From the NCBI RefSeq assembly GCF_040802235.1, contig NC_133163.1, positions 43,296,501-43,360,500 of the forward strand: a stretch of 64,000 nucleotides of DNA. The letters run 5' to 3'. The notes under the pieces are model-generated. The model had not been told where the DNA came from and did not search any database. It was given only the letters and a program-made list of their open reading frames with translations. The stretch comes from Manis javanica. Lineage: Eukaryota; Chordata; Mammalia; Pholidota; Manidae. The position numbers and the translations under genes were made by a program. Below, in pieces: positions 9,963 through 22,900 of this stretch. The number at the start of each line of letters is the position of its first letter. Position 1 is the first letter of the stretch.

Positions 9963-12900
9963 CATATGAGTGAAATCATTTGATACTTGTCTTTCTCTGT
10001 CTGGCTTATTTCACTGAGTATAATACCCTCAGGCTCCATCCATGTTGCTGCAAATGATAGGATTTTGTTTTCTTCTTATGGCTGAATAATAGTCCATTGT
10101 GTATATGTACCACATCTTCTTTATCCATTCATCCACTGATGAACACTTAGGTTGTTTCCATTTCTTGGCTATTGTAAATAGTGCTGCGATAAACATAGGG
10201 GTGCATATGTGTTTTTCAAACTGGGCTCCTGCATTCTTAGGGTAAATTCCTAGGAGTAGAATTCCTGGGTCAAATGGTATTTCTATTTAGAGTCCTCTGA
10301 GGAACCTCCATACTACTTTCCACAACTGTTGAACTATTTTACATTCCCACCAGCAGTGTAGAAGGGGACCCCTTTCTTCACATCCTCCCCAACATTTGCT
10401 GTTGTTTGTCTTTTGGATGGTGGCCATCCTAACTGGTGTGAGGTGATAGCTCATTGGGGTTTTAATTTGCATTTCTCTGATGGTTAGCAATGTCGAGCAT
10501 CTTTTCATGTGCCTGTTGGCCATCTGAAATTCTTCTTTGGAGAAGTGTCTGTTCAGCTCCTCTGCCCATTTTTTAATTGGCTTAATTGCTTTTTGTTTGT
10601 TGAGGTACATGAGCTCTTTATGTAATTTGGATGTCAACCCCTTATTGGATATATCATTTATGAATATATTCTCCCAAACTGTAGGATGTCTTTCTGTTCT
10701 ACTGATGGTGTCCTTTGCTGTACAGAAGCTTTTTAGTCCCACTTGTTCATTTTTGCTTTTGTTTCCCTTCTGCTGGGAGATACATTCATGAAGAAGCTGC
10801 TTATGTTTATGTCCAAGAGATTTTTGCCTATGTATTTTTCTAAGAGTTTTATGGTTTCATGACTTACATTCAGGTCTTTGATCCATTTTGAGTTTACTTT
10901 TGTGTATGGGGTTAGACAATAATCCAGTTTCATTCTCTTACATGTAGCTGTCCAGTTTTGACAACATCAGCTGTTGAAGAGGCTGTCATTTCCCCATTGT
11001 ATGTCCATGGCTCCTTTATCATATAATAATTGACCATATATGCTTGGGTTTATATCAGGGCTCTCTAGTCTGTTCCATTGGTCTATGGATCTGTTCTTGT
11101 GCCAGTACCAAATTGTCTTGATTACTGTGGCTTTGTAGTAGAGCTTGAAGTCAGGGAGCATAATTCCCTCCACTTTATTCTTCCTTCTCAGGATTGCTTT
11201 GACTATTCAGGGTCTTCTGTGGTTCCATATGAATTTTAGAAGTATTTGCTCTAATTCACTGAAGAATGCTGTTGGTATTTTGATAAGGAGTGCACTGAAT
11301 CTGCAGGTTGCTTTAGGCAGAATGGCTATTTTGACAAAATTAATTCTTCCTATCCACGAGTACTGGATGTGTTATCATTTATTGGTATCTTCTTTAATTT
11401 CTCTCATAAGTGTCTCGTAGTTTTCAGAGTTTAGGTATTGCACTTCCTTGGTTAGGTATATTGCTAGGTATTTTATTCTTTTAGATGCAATTGTGAATGG
11501 AATTGTTTTCCTGATTTCTCTTTCTGCTAGTTCATTGTTAGTATATAGGAGTGTAACAGATTTCTGTGTATCTGTTTTGCATTCTGCAACTTTGCAGAAT
11601 TCAGATATTAGATCTAGTAGTTTTGGAGTATATTTTTAATGTTTTTTTATATACAATATCATGTCATTGGCAAATAGGGACAGTTTGACTTCTTTCTTAC
11701 CTATATGGATGCCTTTTATACCTTTGTGTTGTCTGATGGCCATGGCTAGGACCTACAGAACTGTGTTGAATAAAAGTGAGGAGTGGGCATCCTTGTCTTG
11801 TTCCCGATCTTAAAGGAAAAGCTTTCAGCTTCTTGTTGTTAAGTATGATTTTGGCTGTGGGTTTGTCATATATTGCCTTCATTATGTTGAGGTACTTGCC
11901 CTCTATACCCATTTTGTTAAGAGTTTTTATCATGATTTTGTTGAATGCTTTTTCAGCATCTATGGAGATAATTGTGTGGTTTTTGTCCTTCTTTTTGTTG
12001 ATGTGGTGGATGATGTTGATGGATTTTCAAATGTTGTACCATCCTTGCATCCCTGGGATGAATCCCACTTGATCATGATGAATGATCTTTTTAATGTATT
12101 TTTGAATTCAGTTTCCTAACATTTTGCTGAGTATTTTTTCATCTATGTTCATCAGGGATATTGCTCTGTAATTTCCTTTTTTTGTGGTGTCTTTGTCTGG
12201 TTTTTGAATTAGAGTGATGTTGTCCCCAAAGACTGGTTTGGGAGTGTTTCCTCCTCTTCTACTTTTTGGAAAACTTTAAGAGGATGGGTATTAGATCTTC
12301 ACTAAATGTTTGATAAAATTCGGTGGTGAAACCATCTGGTTTAGGCATTTTGTTCTTAGGTAGTTTTTGATTACAAATTCAATTTCCTTACTGGTAATTG
12401 GTCTTTTCAAATTTTCTGTTTCTTTCTGGGTCAGCCTTGGAAGATTGTATTTTTCTAGAAAGTTGTCCATTTCTTCCAGGTTATCCAGTTTGTTACCATA
12501 TAATTTTTCATAGTATTCTCTCATAATTATTTGTACTTCTGTGGTATCTGTAGTGATTTTTCCTTTCTCATTTCTGATTCTGTTTATGTGTGTAGACTCT
12601 GTTTTTTTCTTGATAAGTATGGTTAGGGGTTTATCTATTTTGTTTATTTTCTCAAAGAACCAGCTCTTGCTTTCATTGATTCTTTCTATTGTTTTATTTT
12701 TCTCAATTTTATTTATTTTTCTTCTAATCTTTATTATGTCCCTCTTCCTACTGACTTGGAGCCTCATTTGTTCTTCCTTTTTAGTTTCATTAATTGTGAG
12801 TTTAGACTGTTCATATGGGATTGTTCTTCTTTTCTGAGGTAGGCCTGTATTGCAGTCTACTTCTCTCTTAGCATGGCCTTCACTGCATCCCACAAATTTT

Positions 12901-13764
12901 GTGGTGTTGAATTCTTGTTGTCATTTGTCTCCATATATTGCTTGATCTCTGTTTTTATTTTGTCATTTATTCATTATTTAGAAGCATGTTATTAAGCCTC
13001 CATGTGCTTGTGGGCTTTTTCATTTTCTTTGTGTAATTTATTTCTACTTTCATACCTTTGTGATCTGAGAAGCTTGTTGGTACAATTTCAGTGTTTTTGA
13101 ATTTACTGAGGCACTTTTTTTGTGGCCTAGTATATGATCTATTCTTGAAAATATTCCGTGTGCACTTGAGAAGAATGTGTATCCTGTTGCTTTTGGATGA
13201 AGTGTTCTGTAGATTTCTGTTAGGTCCATCTGATCTAATATGTTGTTCAGTGCCTCTGTCTCTTTACTTATTTTCTATCTGGTTGATCTGTCCTTTGGAG
13301 TGACTGGTGTGTTAAGGACTCCTAAAATGAATGCATTGCATTCTATTTTGCCCTTTAATTCTGTTAGTATTTGTTTCGCATGTGTAGGTGATCCTGTGTT
13401 GGGTGCCTAGATATTTATAATAGTTATATCCTCTTGTTGGACTGACCCTTTTATCGTTATGTAATGTCCTCCTTTGTCTCTTGTGACTTTCTTTATTTTG
13501 AAGTCCATTTTGTCTGATCCAGGTACTACAACTCCTGCTTTTTACTCCCTATTAGTTGCATGAAATATCTTTTTCCATCCCTTTACTTTCAGTCTGTGTA
13601 TGTCTTTGGGTTTGCAGTGAGTCTCTTGTAGGCAGCATATAGATGGGTCTTGTCTTTTCATCCATTCAGTGAGTCTGTCTTTTGATTGGTGCATTTAGAC
13701 CATTTACATTTAGGGTGATTATTGATAGGTCCATACTTATTGCCATTGCAGGCTTTAGATTCAT
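9963..13764 (-). pseudogene. L1-I ORF2 remnant (endonuclease-reverse transcriptase)
   Basis: In an active L1 this protein nicks target DNA with its N-terminal APE-like endonuclease and copies L1 RNA with its reverse transcriptase. The reading frame begins at an ATG (minus strand, 13762-13764) preceding NLKPAMAIS. LNVNGL-type endonuclease text follows. Sequence at 12291-12893 covers the region between endonuclease and RT ([20 protein letters not shown]). The RT catalytic motif, usually FADD in L1, reads FAND (about 11668-11679), which loses a metal-binding aspartate. C-terminal parts lie at 10967-11173 and 10287-10742. The frame is broken by several stops and frameshifts, so it is dead. The C-terminal 1.1 kb is the candidate conversion tract shared with L1-II. 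Confidence 0.92.
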
Positions 13765-14060
13765 GGTTACCAAAGTTTCAAGGGTAATTCCATTATTATC
13801 TAACTGTCTAATTTAACTCACTCCATATGCTATTACGGACATTTGGAGCACAAACCTACATTGTGTGGTGCTCTGGAGGTTGGTGAGTTTGGGGATCATA
13901 TGAATATATTATGTATCATATTCTGTACTCTTTGTCTATCCCTTGATTGACTTTAGGGGTAGTTGATTTGATTTTGAATCTGCTTAATAATTAATTGTTC
14001 TACTTTGCTGTGCTTTTGTTTCCCCTGGTTATATCTATTTAGCCTTAGGAATACTTCCAT

Positions 14061-14930
14061 CTATAGCAGTCCTTCCAAAATGCACTGTAGAAGTGGTTTG
14101 TGGGAGGTAAATTCTCTCAGCTTTTGCTTATCTGAAAATTGTTTAATTCCTCCTTCAAATTTAAATGATAACCTTGCCGGGTAAAGTATTCTTGGTTCAA
14201 GGCCCTTCTGCTTCATTGCATTAAATATATCATGCCACTCCCTTCTGGCTTGTAAGGTTTCTGTTGAGAAATCTGATGATAACCTGATGGGTTTTCCTTT
14301 GTATGTGATCTTTTCTCTCTCTCTGGCTGTTTTTAAAAGTCTGTCTTTATCCTTAATCTTTGCCATTTTATTTATTATATTTCTTGATGTTGTCTTCCTT
14401 GGGTCCCTTGTGTTGGGAGATCTGGGCACCTCCATAGCTTGAGAGACTATCTCCTTCCCCAGACTGGAAAAGTTTTCAGCAATTACCTGCTTAATAACAC
14501 TTTCTATCCATTTTTATCTCTCTTCTTCTTCTGGTACCCCTATAATGTGGATATTGTTCTGTTTGGATTGGTCACACATTTCTCTCAATATTCTTTCTAT
14601 CTTAGAGATCCTTTTTTCTCTCTGTGCCTCAGTTTCTTTGTATTTCTCTTCTCTAATTTCTATTCCATTTTCCATTTCTTCTACTACATCTAATCTGGTT
14701 TTAAATCTCTCCATTCTATGTTTCATTTCAGATATGGAATTTCTTAATGATTGAATCTCCATCTTAAATTCATCCCTGAGTTCTTGAATATTTTTCTGTA
14801 CCTCCATGAGCATGCTTATGATTTTTATTTTAAAGTGTCTTTCAAGAAGATTGTTGAATTCAGTTTCATTTGGCCCTTTTTCTGGGGTTTGTGAGATTTT
14901 GGTCTGAACCAGGTTCCTTTGATGTTTCAA
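14061..14930 (-). pseudogene. L1-I ORF1 remnant (RNA-binding coiled-coil protein)
   Basis: ORF1p is the L1 RNA chaperone that trimerises and coats L1 RNA. The frame shows an N-terminal coiled coil (EVQKNIQELRDEFKMEIQSL, followed by further heptads), then the RRM-linker text IHIIGVPEEE. The C-terminal domain includes the RREWHDIFNAMK stretch and a final LSFKFEGGIKQF segment. I checked codon by codon that the two halves (14514-14930 and 14061-14435) share one frame, separated by a single TAA at 14514-14516. L1-IV has GAA at that place. The start codon is TTG here but ATG in L1-IV. The remnant is about 290 codons, somewhat shorter than the family's usual 330-340. Confidence 0.9.
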
Positions 14931-15890
14931 AATTCTATGTGGTGCCCTCTAGTGCCCAGAAGCTCTAGTCTCTGAAGCTGCTAAGCCCCTAGAGTGATGT
15001 TGGGAGTCATAGGGGAGAGGCACTGGTGCCTGCCTGGAGGAAAGATCTGTTTCCTGATTCCCGGCTGCAGTGCCTGTCTCCAGTATCAGAGCCAGTGGGC
15101 CAAGCACGCAGGTGTAAGCCTCTGTTCTTGGCATCTCTAGCTATTGTAGGCAGAGACTCCCTCTAGCTGGCCTGACACCAGTATGGTGACTGCCAGATTG
15201 CAAGCAGGTGCAAGCAGGTCAGAAGGAAGGCACAGCAGTCTGCATGTCACAGTGGGGGGCTTCAGAGCTGAGTAGGCATCCAGGGTGATGGAGCTCCTGA
15301 AGCTCCTCAAAGTTCCCAACCTGCTGGGCAGAGCATGCCCAAACAACCTTGTCCACCTATCCCTTCTCCCATGCAGCAAGCTCCATGCAAACACTGCCCC
15401 TTCAGCAGCCCTCTTCTTGCTAGGAAGCCTCTCAGACTGCCTGCCTTTCCTTTGTCCCAGAGCAGCTGAATGTGTGTTCCCATCCTCCACAAATGCCGGA
15501 ATCTCAGTCTCTCAGACCCTCTGTCTGTTCCAGCTCCCCAATCCCACCAACCTCCAGAGCACCACACAATGTAGATTTGTGCTCCAAAACAGACCTCCCG
15601 GGCTGGGTGTTCAGCAGTCTTAGGCTTCCACCCCCTCCCTGCTCCATTTCTTTTTCACCCACTGGTGAGCTGAGGTGGGGGAAGCGATTGGGTTCTGCCA
15701 GATCAAGGTTTTCATACGCTACCCTGTTTTGTGAGGTCTGCTCTGTTCGTGAGGTCTATATGCAGTTGGTGCAGCCTTCTTTCCTGTTGCTGTTTTAGGG
15801 CTAGTTGTATTAACTATACCTTCACACTATATGTGGTTTTGGGAGGAATTCTCTGTCTCACCTCTCACACCACCATCTTAAATCCTATAT
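14931..15890 (-). promoter_or_regulatory. L1-I 5' UTR / internal promoter region
   Basis: This is a GC-richer segment between ORF1 and the 5' end of the element. It ends (minus strand) with the 'aagatggtggtgtgagagg' text typical of the first bases of an L1, where YY1-type sites (AAGATGG) are found in other mammals. The same region is recognisable in L1-IV at 53593-54544. The AAGATGG motif is visible; promoter activity is inferred from the family. Open frames here on both strands have no recognisable product. Confidence 0.7.
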
Positions 15891-15904
15891 TCAAAAACCC
15901 ACTC
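15891..15904. repeat. TSD, right copy, of L1-I
   Basis: Exact repeat of 9605-9618. Confidence 0.95.
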
Positions 15905-16324
15905 TTAAAAATCTCAAGAGGGGCCATGAGAGAGGGGCCGTGTTAGATTCCAACATACTGATGTTTGAATTAGTCCAACTAGCTGGTGTCTCACTACAAA
16001 TGGAACAAGAATTACAATTTGTTTGCTTGAATATTGCATGAAGTTGTTGGTTTGATTTAGAAGCCATGATGTACAAAAGTGCATAGTTTAAATACCAGCT
16101 TGTCACACTTGGAGTGGCGATGTGCACACACTCTGAGGCAGATGGCAATCATAGGCAAGTGGTTTCCCAGCTTCAGCCTCCCAGTCACACATACTCAGAG
16201 CTTATACACATTGAGTGGGATGGTAAGGGAAAATACCAGTGCCTTTTAAATTGTTACTTCTCTCTGAGTTCTTAGAACTGAATTTACCTGTGTTAAATTG
16301 CACATAAGGACAACTCCATTATGT
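15905..16324. other. No gene recognised
   Basis: Unique-looking sequence. No repeat or coding signal seen. Confidence 0.5.
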
Positions 16325-16535
16325 GAAGACTTGTCAGTGTCTCTCAACTCTAGCTAGACACTAGAATTATCTCTGGAACTTAAAAAATATTCAAGACCCC
16401 ACTCCATACTTATTCCATCAGAATCTCTAGGGACAGAGCCCAAGTCTCTACATGTTTAATTTTTAAAGTTACATAGCAGAGTCTTATGCAGAGCCAGGGT
16501 TGAGAACCACGTCTGGTGTACTGATTCTGTTCTGA
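16325..16535. mobile_element. MER5-type hAT-Charlie non-autonomous DNA transposon
   Basis: The segment starts with 'gtgtctctcaact' and ends with 'ggttgagaaccac', the imperfect terminal inverted repeats of MER5-like elements. Between them is the diagnostic 'gacactagaattatctctgg' to 'atcagaatctctagggacag' order. Confidence 0.65.
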
Positions 16536-16924
16536 ATTATCACAAGTAGGTGTGCCATTGTCTGGTTTTAATCATTCCTGAACTAACCTACTTCTGAAGG
16601 TATTCTTGTTTTAGGGAACCTAATTTAGGTTCTTTCTCTGCATTACTGTGGAATTCACATAGTGCATCACTAAGAGAAGTTATAAAGCAAGCATTCCCCC
16701 ACAACACACTGTTAGGGTCCTTTCCAAGTGTCACCTCTAACTCACCAGTTCTGAAGACTGCCCATGGGCAGGGAGACTCCACCAGAGTGATAGATATTTC
16801 AGAAGTGTCCCCTTAGGAAAAAACCTATGAACATTTCTTTCCTCTTTCTCTCTTCTAATTCCTCCTTACCTTTTCCATTTCCTTTTAGTTAATTGGAAAC
16901 TAGTCTAACAAATCAACACTATTG

Positions 16925-17315
16925 TTACTGGCTGAATATGTCCCCCCAAAGTCCATATATCAAAGCCCGAACCCTAGTACTTCAGAATATTTGGAGACAG
17001 AGCCTTTAAAGAGATGAGCAAGCTAAATTGAAGCCCTTAATCCATTCTATGGATTGGTGTCCTTACGAGAAAAGGAAATTTGGACACACAAAGAGACATG
17101 GAGTGGGGGTGGAGTGCACACACTGAAAAAAGACCTTGTGAAGCCACAGTGAGAAGGCGGCCATCTGCAAGCCAAGGAGAGAGGCCACAGAAGAAAGCAA
17201 ACCTATCAACTCCTTACTCATGAACTTCTAACCTCCAGAACTGTGATAAAATTAATTTCTGTTGTTTAAGTCTGTGCTATTTTGTCATGCCAGTCCCAGT
17301 AAACAAATATACTTG
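16925..17315 (+). mobile_element. MLT1-type MaLR LTR (ERVL-MaLR)
   Basis: It follows the MLT1 order: 'ctgaatatgtccccccaaa', 'agtacttcagaatatttgga', 'ggtgtccttacgagaa', 'gcggccatctgcaagccaag', 'cctccagaactgtgataaaat' and 'ttctgttgtttaag'. No internal MaLR sequence adjoins it, so it is a solo LTR. Confidence 0.85.
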
Positions 17316-17849
17316 AAAAGATGTTGACTATTGATAAATCAGGTATTAATCAAGAGTTTGTCACTACAAATCATATTAAGATAAAAAATAGAAGCAGAAA
17401 CTTCAGCCTCAAGAAGCTTGCCATATGTTGCCCATGCAGAGGGATTTGGTTTTTCAGGGATTATTCTGGTTATTCTTCCCTGATTGCCCTCTGGTTCTGG
17501 TTGGGCAATGGAAATGAATAGCAGGAGACAGGAAGTGGAAAGGAGAGATGAGTGATTGATTTCTACCTGTCCATGGCCTTTAATGGCCTGTCAATGCCTG
17601 GATGCCTCCCTGGCTAGAGCTTTCTATAGGTTCTCTTATCTTCATTCCTTCTCCTGTCTCTTCAGGCCTACAGGTAATAATGGTTTCCTGCTCCTCCTAG
17701 TCCCTAAGTGCTTCCTCCTCTTATTGATTCTCTTAATTCTGCCCCACATCTCTATAAAGAAGTCCTCAGTTAAGCTCTTTCTGGTTATATCTCTTTGAGT
17801 GTGCTATTTGTTTTCCATTAGAACTCTGACTGCTGACTGATTCAGAGAG
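17316..17849. other. No gene recognised
   Basis: The plus frame at 17556-17798 codes for a hydrophobic peptide from a pyrimidine-rich stretch. I see no domain or splice context. Confidence 0.45.
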
Positions 17850-18100
17850 GTAAAGTAGTATGGTGATAAAAACCACCATTTTGGTACCAGACAGACCTCA
17901 ATGTTGAGCACCAACCCTATCAATAAATAGTAGTGTGACTCTGTACAAGTTTATTTTTCTCTAAACCTTGGTTTCCCAATTTATAAAGTGGAAACCGTAA
18001 CACTTTTCTCACAGGATTGCTGAGAAGATAAAATAAGATAGGGTGCTGGGCAAATAGCAGGTGCTCAACAATGGTGTTATAGAAGTAGATGTAGTAGTTG
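17850..18100 (+). mobile_element. MIR SINE
   Basis: MIR order in plus orientation: 'agtatggtgataaaaacca', 'ggtaccagacagacctcaatg', 'gtgtgactctgtacaagtt', 'tctaaaccttggtttccc', 'ttgctgagaagataaaataag' and 'gcaggtgctcaacaa'. Confidence 0.8.
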
Positions 18101-18224
18101 GTTTTATTCTATAAGACAGTCTTAGAAATACAAAACTATGTCCAAAGGAATGACTTTCTCATAAGAAAGTTTCAGATGCCAGAGTAATTTCAAAGAAGAG
18201 ATTAAGGCTCTGACAAGCCTATGG

Positions 18225-18800
18225 TGGACAGAACTATAAAATGGTCCCTAAGTTTCCTATCCCATGGTGTGCATATTCCTTCTCCCAGTTATTCAATCAA
18301 ACAATAATATAGGTATTATTTGGAAGGGATTTTACAAATTTAATTAAGTCTCCACATCAACTGATCTTAAGATAGTGAGATTATACAAGTGGGCCTGATA
18401 TTATCAAGGGAGCCCTTTAAAAACAGTTTTCTTTGGCTGGTCATAGAAGGGGGAGGCAAGGAGAACTCTCCAGCTGTCCGAAAGAAAAGGAAAACATCCA
18501 GGTTGTGAACTGCCTGTAAAGGCCACATGGCAAGGAACTATGGGTGGCTTCTAGGAGCTTAGAGTAGTCCCTAGCCAACAACTAGCAGGAAAACAGGAAA
18601 ACAAAGTCCTCAGTCCTACAACCACAAAGAAATGGATTCTATTAACAAGAGGACCTCAGGTCCCAGATAAGAAATACAGCCTCTACTGTCAGTGATTTCA
18701 GTCCAGTGGACCATGACATACAGAAACTATGAGATAATAAATGTGTTTTTAAACCACTAAGTTTGTGGTAGTTTTTTCACAGAAATAGAAAATTAATGCA
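18225..18800 (+). mobile_element. MaLR/MLT1-type LTR
   Basis: The 5' part ('gtccctaagtttcctatccc') and a 'cttaagatagtgagattata' / 'agtgggcctgatattatcaag' middle are present. The 3' end ('actatgagataataaatgtg', 'taaaccactaagtttgtgg') is characteristic of this LTR group. The subfamily is uncertain. Confidence 0.7.
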
Positions 18801-19496
18801 CTCCCAACCTCTCTGCTAGCAAGTTCCTCTCCTGACTATAAAGAGAAACATTCTGGTCCCAACCCAGTCATTGAACTCCTCCCTTGCTCAGTTTTCCTGT
18901 CAGCAAATAACACATGCTCCCCCTACACTTCCAGCTCGCTGATCTTGAATGTTCACCACCAGGAACAAGGTTTCAAACAACACTGAAAAATACCAACCAC
19001 ACATCAAGCTTTTACTTGTGCAGGGAAACAGCATCACTTGCACAGTTATGGGCCAAAGGGATGAACAAGTGAGGAGAAAGAGCACAGAAGAGTTCCTGAC
19101 TTCAAGGGAAATTTCTAGTAGGCTCACTTAATTTCAAAAGTGATGGAGGATTTTGGAAAGCTTCACAGCTCAAAACTGGAAAAGGAAAGCTCACCAGAAG
19201 GTAAGTGTACGGGGGCATAAGCACCTGTTTCTTTAAGCTACTATGTTCTCTCTTTCTCAGGGAGCCATAGTACCAATGCCTAAACACCTCTGCCTGTTAG
19301 ATGACCCTCAATCCTAGAGTAGGTTTAGAAAGGAGTCATTAAATGGGACATTGTAGAAAAAAATATATAGTGCCTTTATTATCTTTGAGTCCTTTGCTCA
19401 TTATTGAAATTCTAATTAGAAAGACCAATCTTGGATGCAACCGATATCTTACTTTTCTGTCTTTATTAACAAAAAGCCTTATTCCTTAGGTATGAC
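18801..19496. other. No gene recognised
   Basis: Unique-looking sequence with small overlapping frames on both strands (18900-19287). Nothing supports expression. Confidence 0.45.
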
Positions 19497-19945
19497 TGTC
19501 TTAGTCTGCTCAGGCTGCTATCATAAAATGCCATAGACTGGGTGGCTTAAATAACAGGAATTTCTCTCTCACAGTTCTAGAGGCTGGAAGTTCAAGATCA
19601 AGGTGCCAGATGATTGAGTTCTCCATGAAGGGTTCTCTTCTGGCTTATAGATGGCCTCCTACTCACTGTATCCTCACATAGGAAAGGGAGAAAGAAAGAG
19701 AGAAAAAAGGAGGGAGGGCCAGGAGGGAAAGCTTCTTTCTGGTGTCTCTTTTTATAAGGGCATGAATCCCTTCATGAGGGCCCCACCCTCATGACCTCAT
19801 CTAATCTGAATCACCTCCCAAAGGCCCCATCTCCAAATACTCTCACACTGGCAGTGGGGGTGGGGGTGGGGGGTGGGGAGTGGTGTGGTTAGGCCATCAA
19901 CAAAAGAATTTTGCTGGGGCACATAATGCAGTCCATGGCAATAGC
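19497..19945 (-). mobile_element. MLT1-type MaLR LTR, reverse orientation
   Basis: Reverse complement of the MLT1 plan: 'cttagtctgctcaggctgct', 'atagactgggtggcttaaat', 'acagttctagaggctggaag', 'gggccccaccctcatgacct' and 'ggccccatctccaaatac'. A G-rich expansion (19855-19880) is embedded near its end. Confidence 0.85.
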
Positions 19946-22900
19946 TGTTACCCAAATAATAAGAATCTTCAGTATGTGAGAGCACTCCATCTCTGCTGTT
20001 AAAAGTAGTAGAGATGTGGAATGTATGGAAATGTGGTAAGGGGTGAACTATATTACATACAGTGAATAATGTAGGAAGGAAAGAGTTGGGGTGCACTGCT
20101 TGTGAGAAAGCTTATTCCCATGGGCTGGTCTCTAGATTCTACACTACGCACTCCATGATACAGCACATTGCCTAAGGTTTGTCAAGAGAAACCTTACATT
20201 TCCCTGATGGTCCCAGTGAGACCCCACTACTGGTAGTGGTGGTGGTAGAGGAGGTAATATGCAGTGTCTTTACCTTTCTAAGACCCCAAACATTGTTATT
20301 TTACAATTACATCAGAAAAATGAAACATAGTTTATACCACAATTTCAGAGATTACTAAAATAACAATCGTTCATATATTTTCATTTGAAATGATACAGTA
20401 AAAGAAGCATTTTTATTTTATAAATTTTGTGTTTTTTATGTGCAGAAAATACTATTAACTATAATTTTAAAATGCTAAAATTTGATATGCTAAATTACAA
20501 ATGCAAAAACCTAGCTCTTGCATAAGTTTTTAAGTTTGGCTTACAATTTTTGTTATTCTATTTATTTGCCTAACAGATTTGAACAAATTACTACTTAAGA
20601 TGGCTTTTGAATAAGCTTGTTTAATTAATAAATTTAATTAAATATCTAAGAATACTTTGAACTACATTCATTAATTTCTGTACTTGATTTCCTCTTAAAG
20701 TGCTTTGTTTGACCAGCCTTCCCAAGTACTCATATTACTCTTATAAGTCTAATAAATGAAACTCATATATGGTGGTTCTTAAGTTCTCTTAGACAGTCCA
20801 ATGCGATACATAACCTTACTTAGATTTCAACTTGAAATCACTAGTCTAAATCAATTACTGGCTCACACATTTTAATACTGGAATTACAAGGCTGATCACT
20901 TACTCTAATAGGATAGATTATCTTAAACATTACAAGTAGTAATGCATATCAGATATGTGCAGATTCTCCTCTACTCAAATATATTGAAACTACAAGTTTG
21001 AGTCTTTTAGCATTTTTACATTTCATTCTGTCTTCCTGAAGTTGAACAACTTAAGTTAGCTCCAGTCACGTTAAGGACTGAGATTGCTTAATGACTAGAG
21101 GTTCTGGGTAAGACCAAGACTGCTTCTTGTCAGCAGTCCTCATGTAATATGCTGCTCCTGCTTTATAGTCATTATATTTAAACCCCTTTGAATAAGTGGT
21201 CCCAGATAAGCCACTGCCTTGCGTTTGAGTTATATATGAACTAATTCTTCTGTAATCAGGGTCTAACATCCCCATCCCTCCCCCCAAATTATTAGATTAT
21301 ATTTGACATATTTTGGCTCTTTGTTGTATGTAAATTTCTTTTCTCCCTAATTCTCAAGATCTTCAAACTTCAAAGAGTGTGCTTTCTTTCCATATACTTT
21401 TTATCTCTTACAACCACACAACTTTTTTGGATATAAAATAATACCCAGTTCAGTTGTGGAGATTTCTCATGTATTTGACTGTTTTGGTCACAACTTTCAA
21501 GGTCATTCTAATGACACAGATGTTTTTCAGAAAGGCAAAGTCAAAATGCTATTAGGTTTTTTCATTTCAAGCTACTGATGGCATCTTCCAGATGGTGCAT
21601 TTTTCACTGCGTGGAAGATCAAAATATGATTTAAGTTTTATGAAATATTCAAATGTAAATTAGACAAGGCCTAATTTAAACTTTGTGTGTTGACTGATAA
21701 ATAGCAATACTTCATAAACAAACTTGAATATTTCAAATATTAAAATTTTCCCATGTTCGTGTTTTGTCTTCTTAAGTAAATTGTCAGTTCCTTAAGGAGA
21801 AGGACCTGCTCTTATATTTATTAGCTGTGAATATTAATTGGCTAAATAATGAAGTCTATGTATTTGACCTGGATGTGTTTCTTGCCTCAAAATAAAGGAA
21901 GAATATCTTTATTCTTTAACTCAGATGCTGAATCCTGTAACAAGAAAATGAATTCTTAGAACAAAGACTCTGCTTAACCTATAAAACTGATTTAGAAGCC
22001 AAGGACATAATGCATTTTCTTTAAAAAGTAGTGACTCTATGTAGAAGACAATCTATTAAAAATGTAATATAATCACATTCTGGATCATCTGGATGACAAT
22101 ATACAATGGAGATTGCCATGCAATTTCAGCACGGAACCTTGTGATTGTTGTATTATTGGAGCCCAGTAGTACTTCTACTGTTTCAGGCTGATGAGCAAAG
22201 AACACTGGCAAGGTCAGTACATAAGTCACGTATTAGTCATCAGAGAAATGAAACAGAATATATACACAATGGAAAAGATTATGATAACAATTATTTGAAG
22301 AAGTGCAAGGATAAGGATCAAATAATGTCATGGTATTTGGTTAGAAACAAAAGCTGTATTGGCATGACCAACTCAAAAGATCATGGGAGGGGCAGGCAGC
22401 TCCATAATCATGTTGTAAATGGTAATCCAATTTTAAGAAAAAAATATGTCAAATTAAATTAATGTTGTTAATTTGAGTTTTATTTGTTTTGTACCTTGTA
22501 ATTATTGTACATGTTTTGATTTTATAACTCAATAACAACTGCAGCATATGGAGTTCATGACTAGTTTTATGTTCCTAACATGTTTAAGTAATATTATTAT
22601 AAACGTAATTGAAGTCCATATCTGGGCATCAGTGAGAGATTCTTTTTTCCTCTTAAAGGGGTTTGTACAGCACTTAAGCTGAGAATCTCCAATGCAACAT
22701 TTACACACTAGTTCTGTTTTCATTTCCATCCCAGAGAACTTAAGTATTTGAAGGGCAATTTAAGTACAATAATTGATAAATGCATAGATTATATATACAT
22801 GAGTAATATATATACATGAGATATATGTATGTACCTTACCAAAAACTATAATATGCTTTGAACTCTTCCAAGATAAATTATGTCTACATATGAACTATTA

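Larger units (their letters stand above)
9619..15890 (-). mobile_element. L1-I: near full-length L1 with perfect TSD
   Basis: This is a 6.27-kb minus-strand L1 with all parts in order: 3' UTR and T-rich tail at 9619-9962, ORF2 to 13764, ORF1 at 14061-14930 and a GC-rich 5' UTR to 15890. The exact 14-bp flanking duplication fixes both ends and shows insertion by target-primed reverse transcription. It is not mobile as it stands: ORF2 has many stops and an altered RT motif, and ORF1 has a lost start codon and one nonsense codon. Positions 10143-11242 are nearly identical, in inverse orientation, to 33872-34971. Confidence 0.95.

Noticed and set aside
12541..12837. Hydrophobic 98-codon plus frame (also at 51308 and 32263)
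   Set aside because: Antisense of L1 ORF2; it recurs in every L1 copy here because of the A-rich sense strand.
15137..15798. Overlapping frames up to 117 codons on both strands (also 53584-54694)
   Set aside because: They lie in the L1 5' UTR, which is GC-rich and non-coding.
21066..21287. 73-codon minus frame with Tyr/Ser-rich text
   Set aside because: No recognisable domain and no exon signals; its length is within chance for this stretch.
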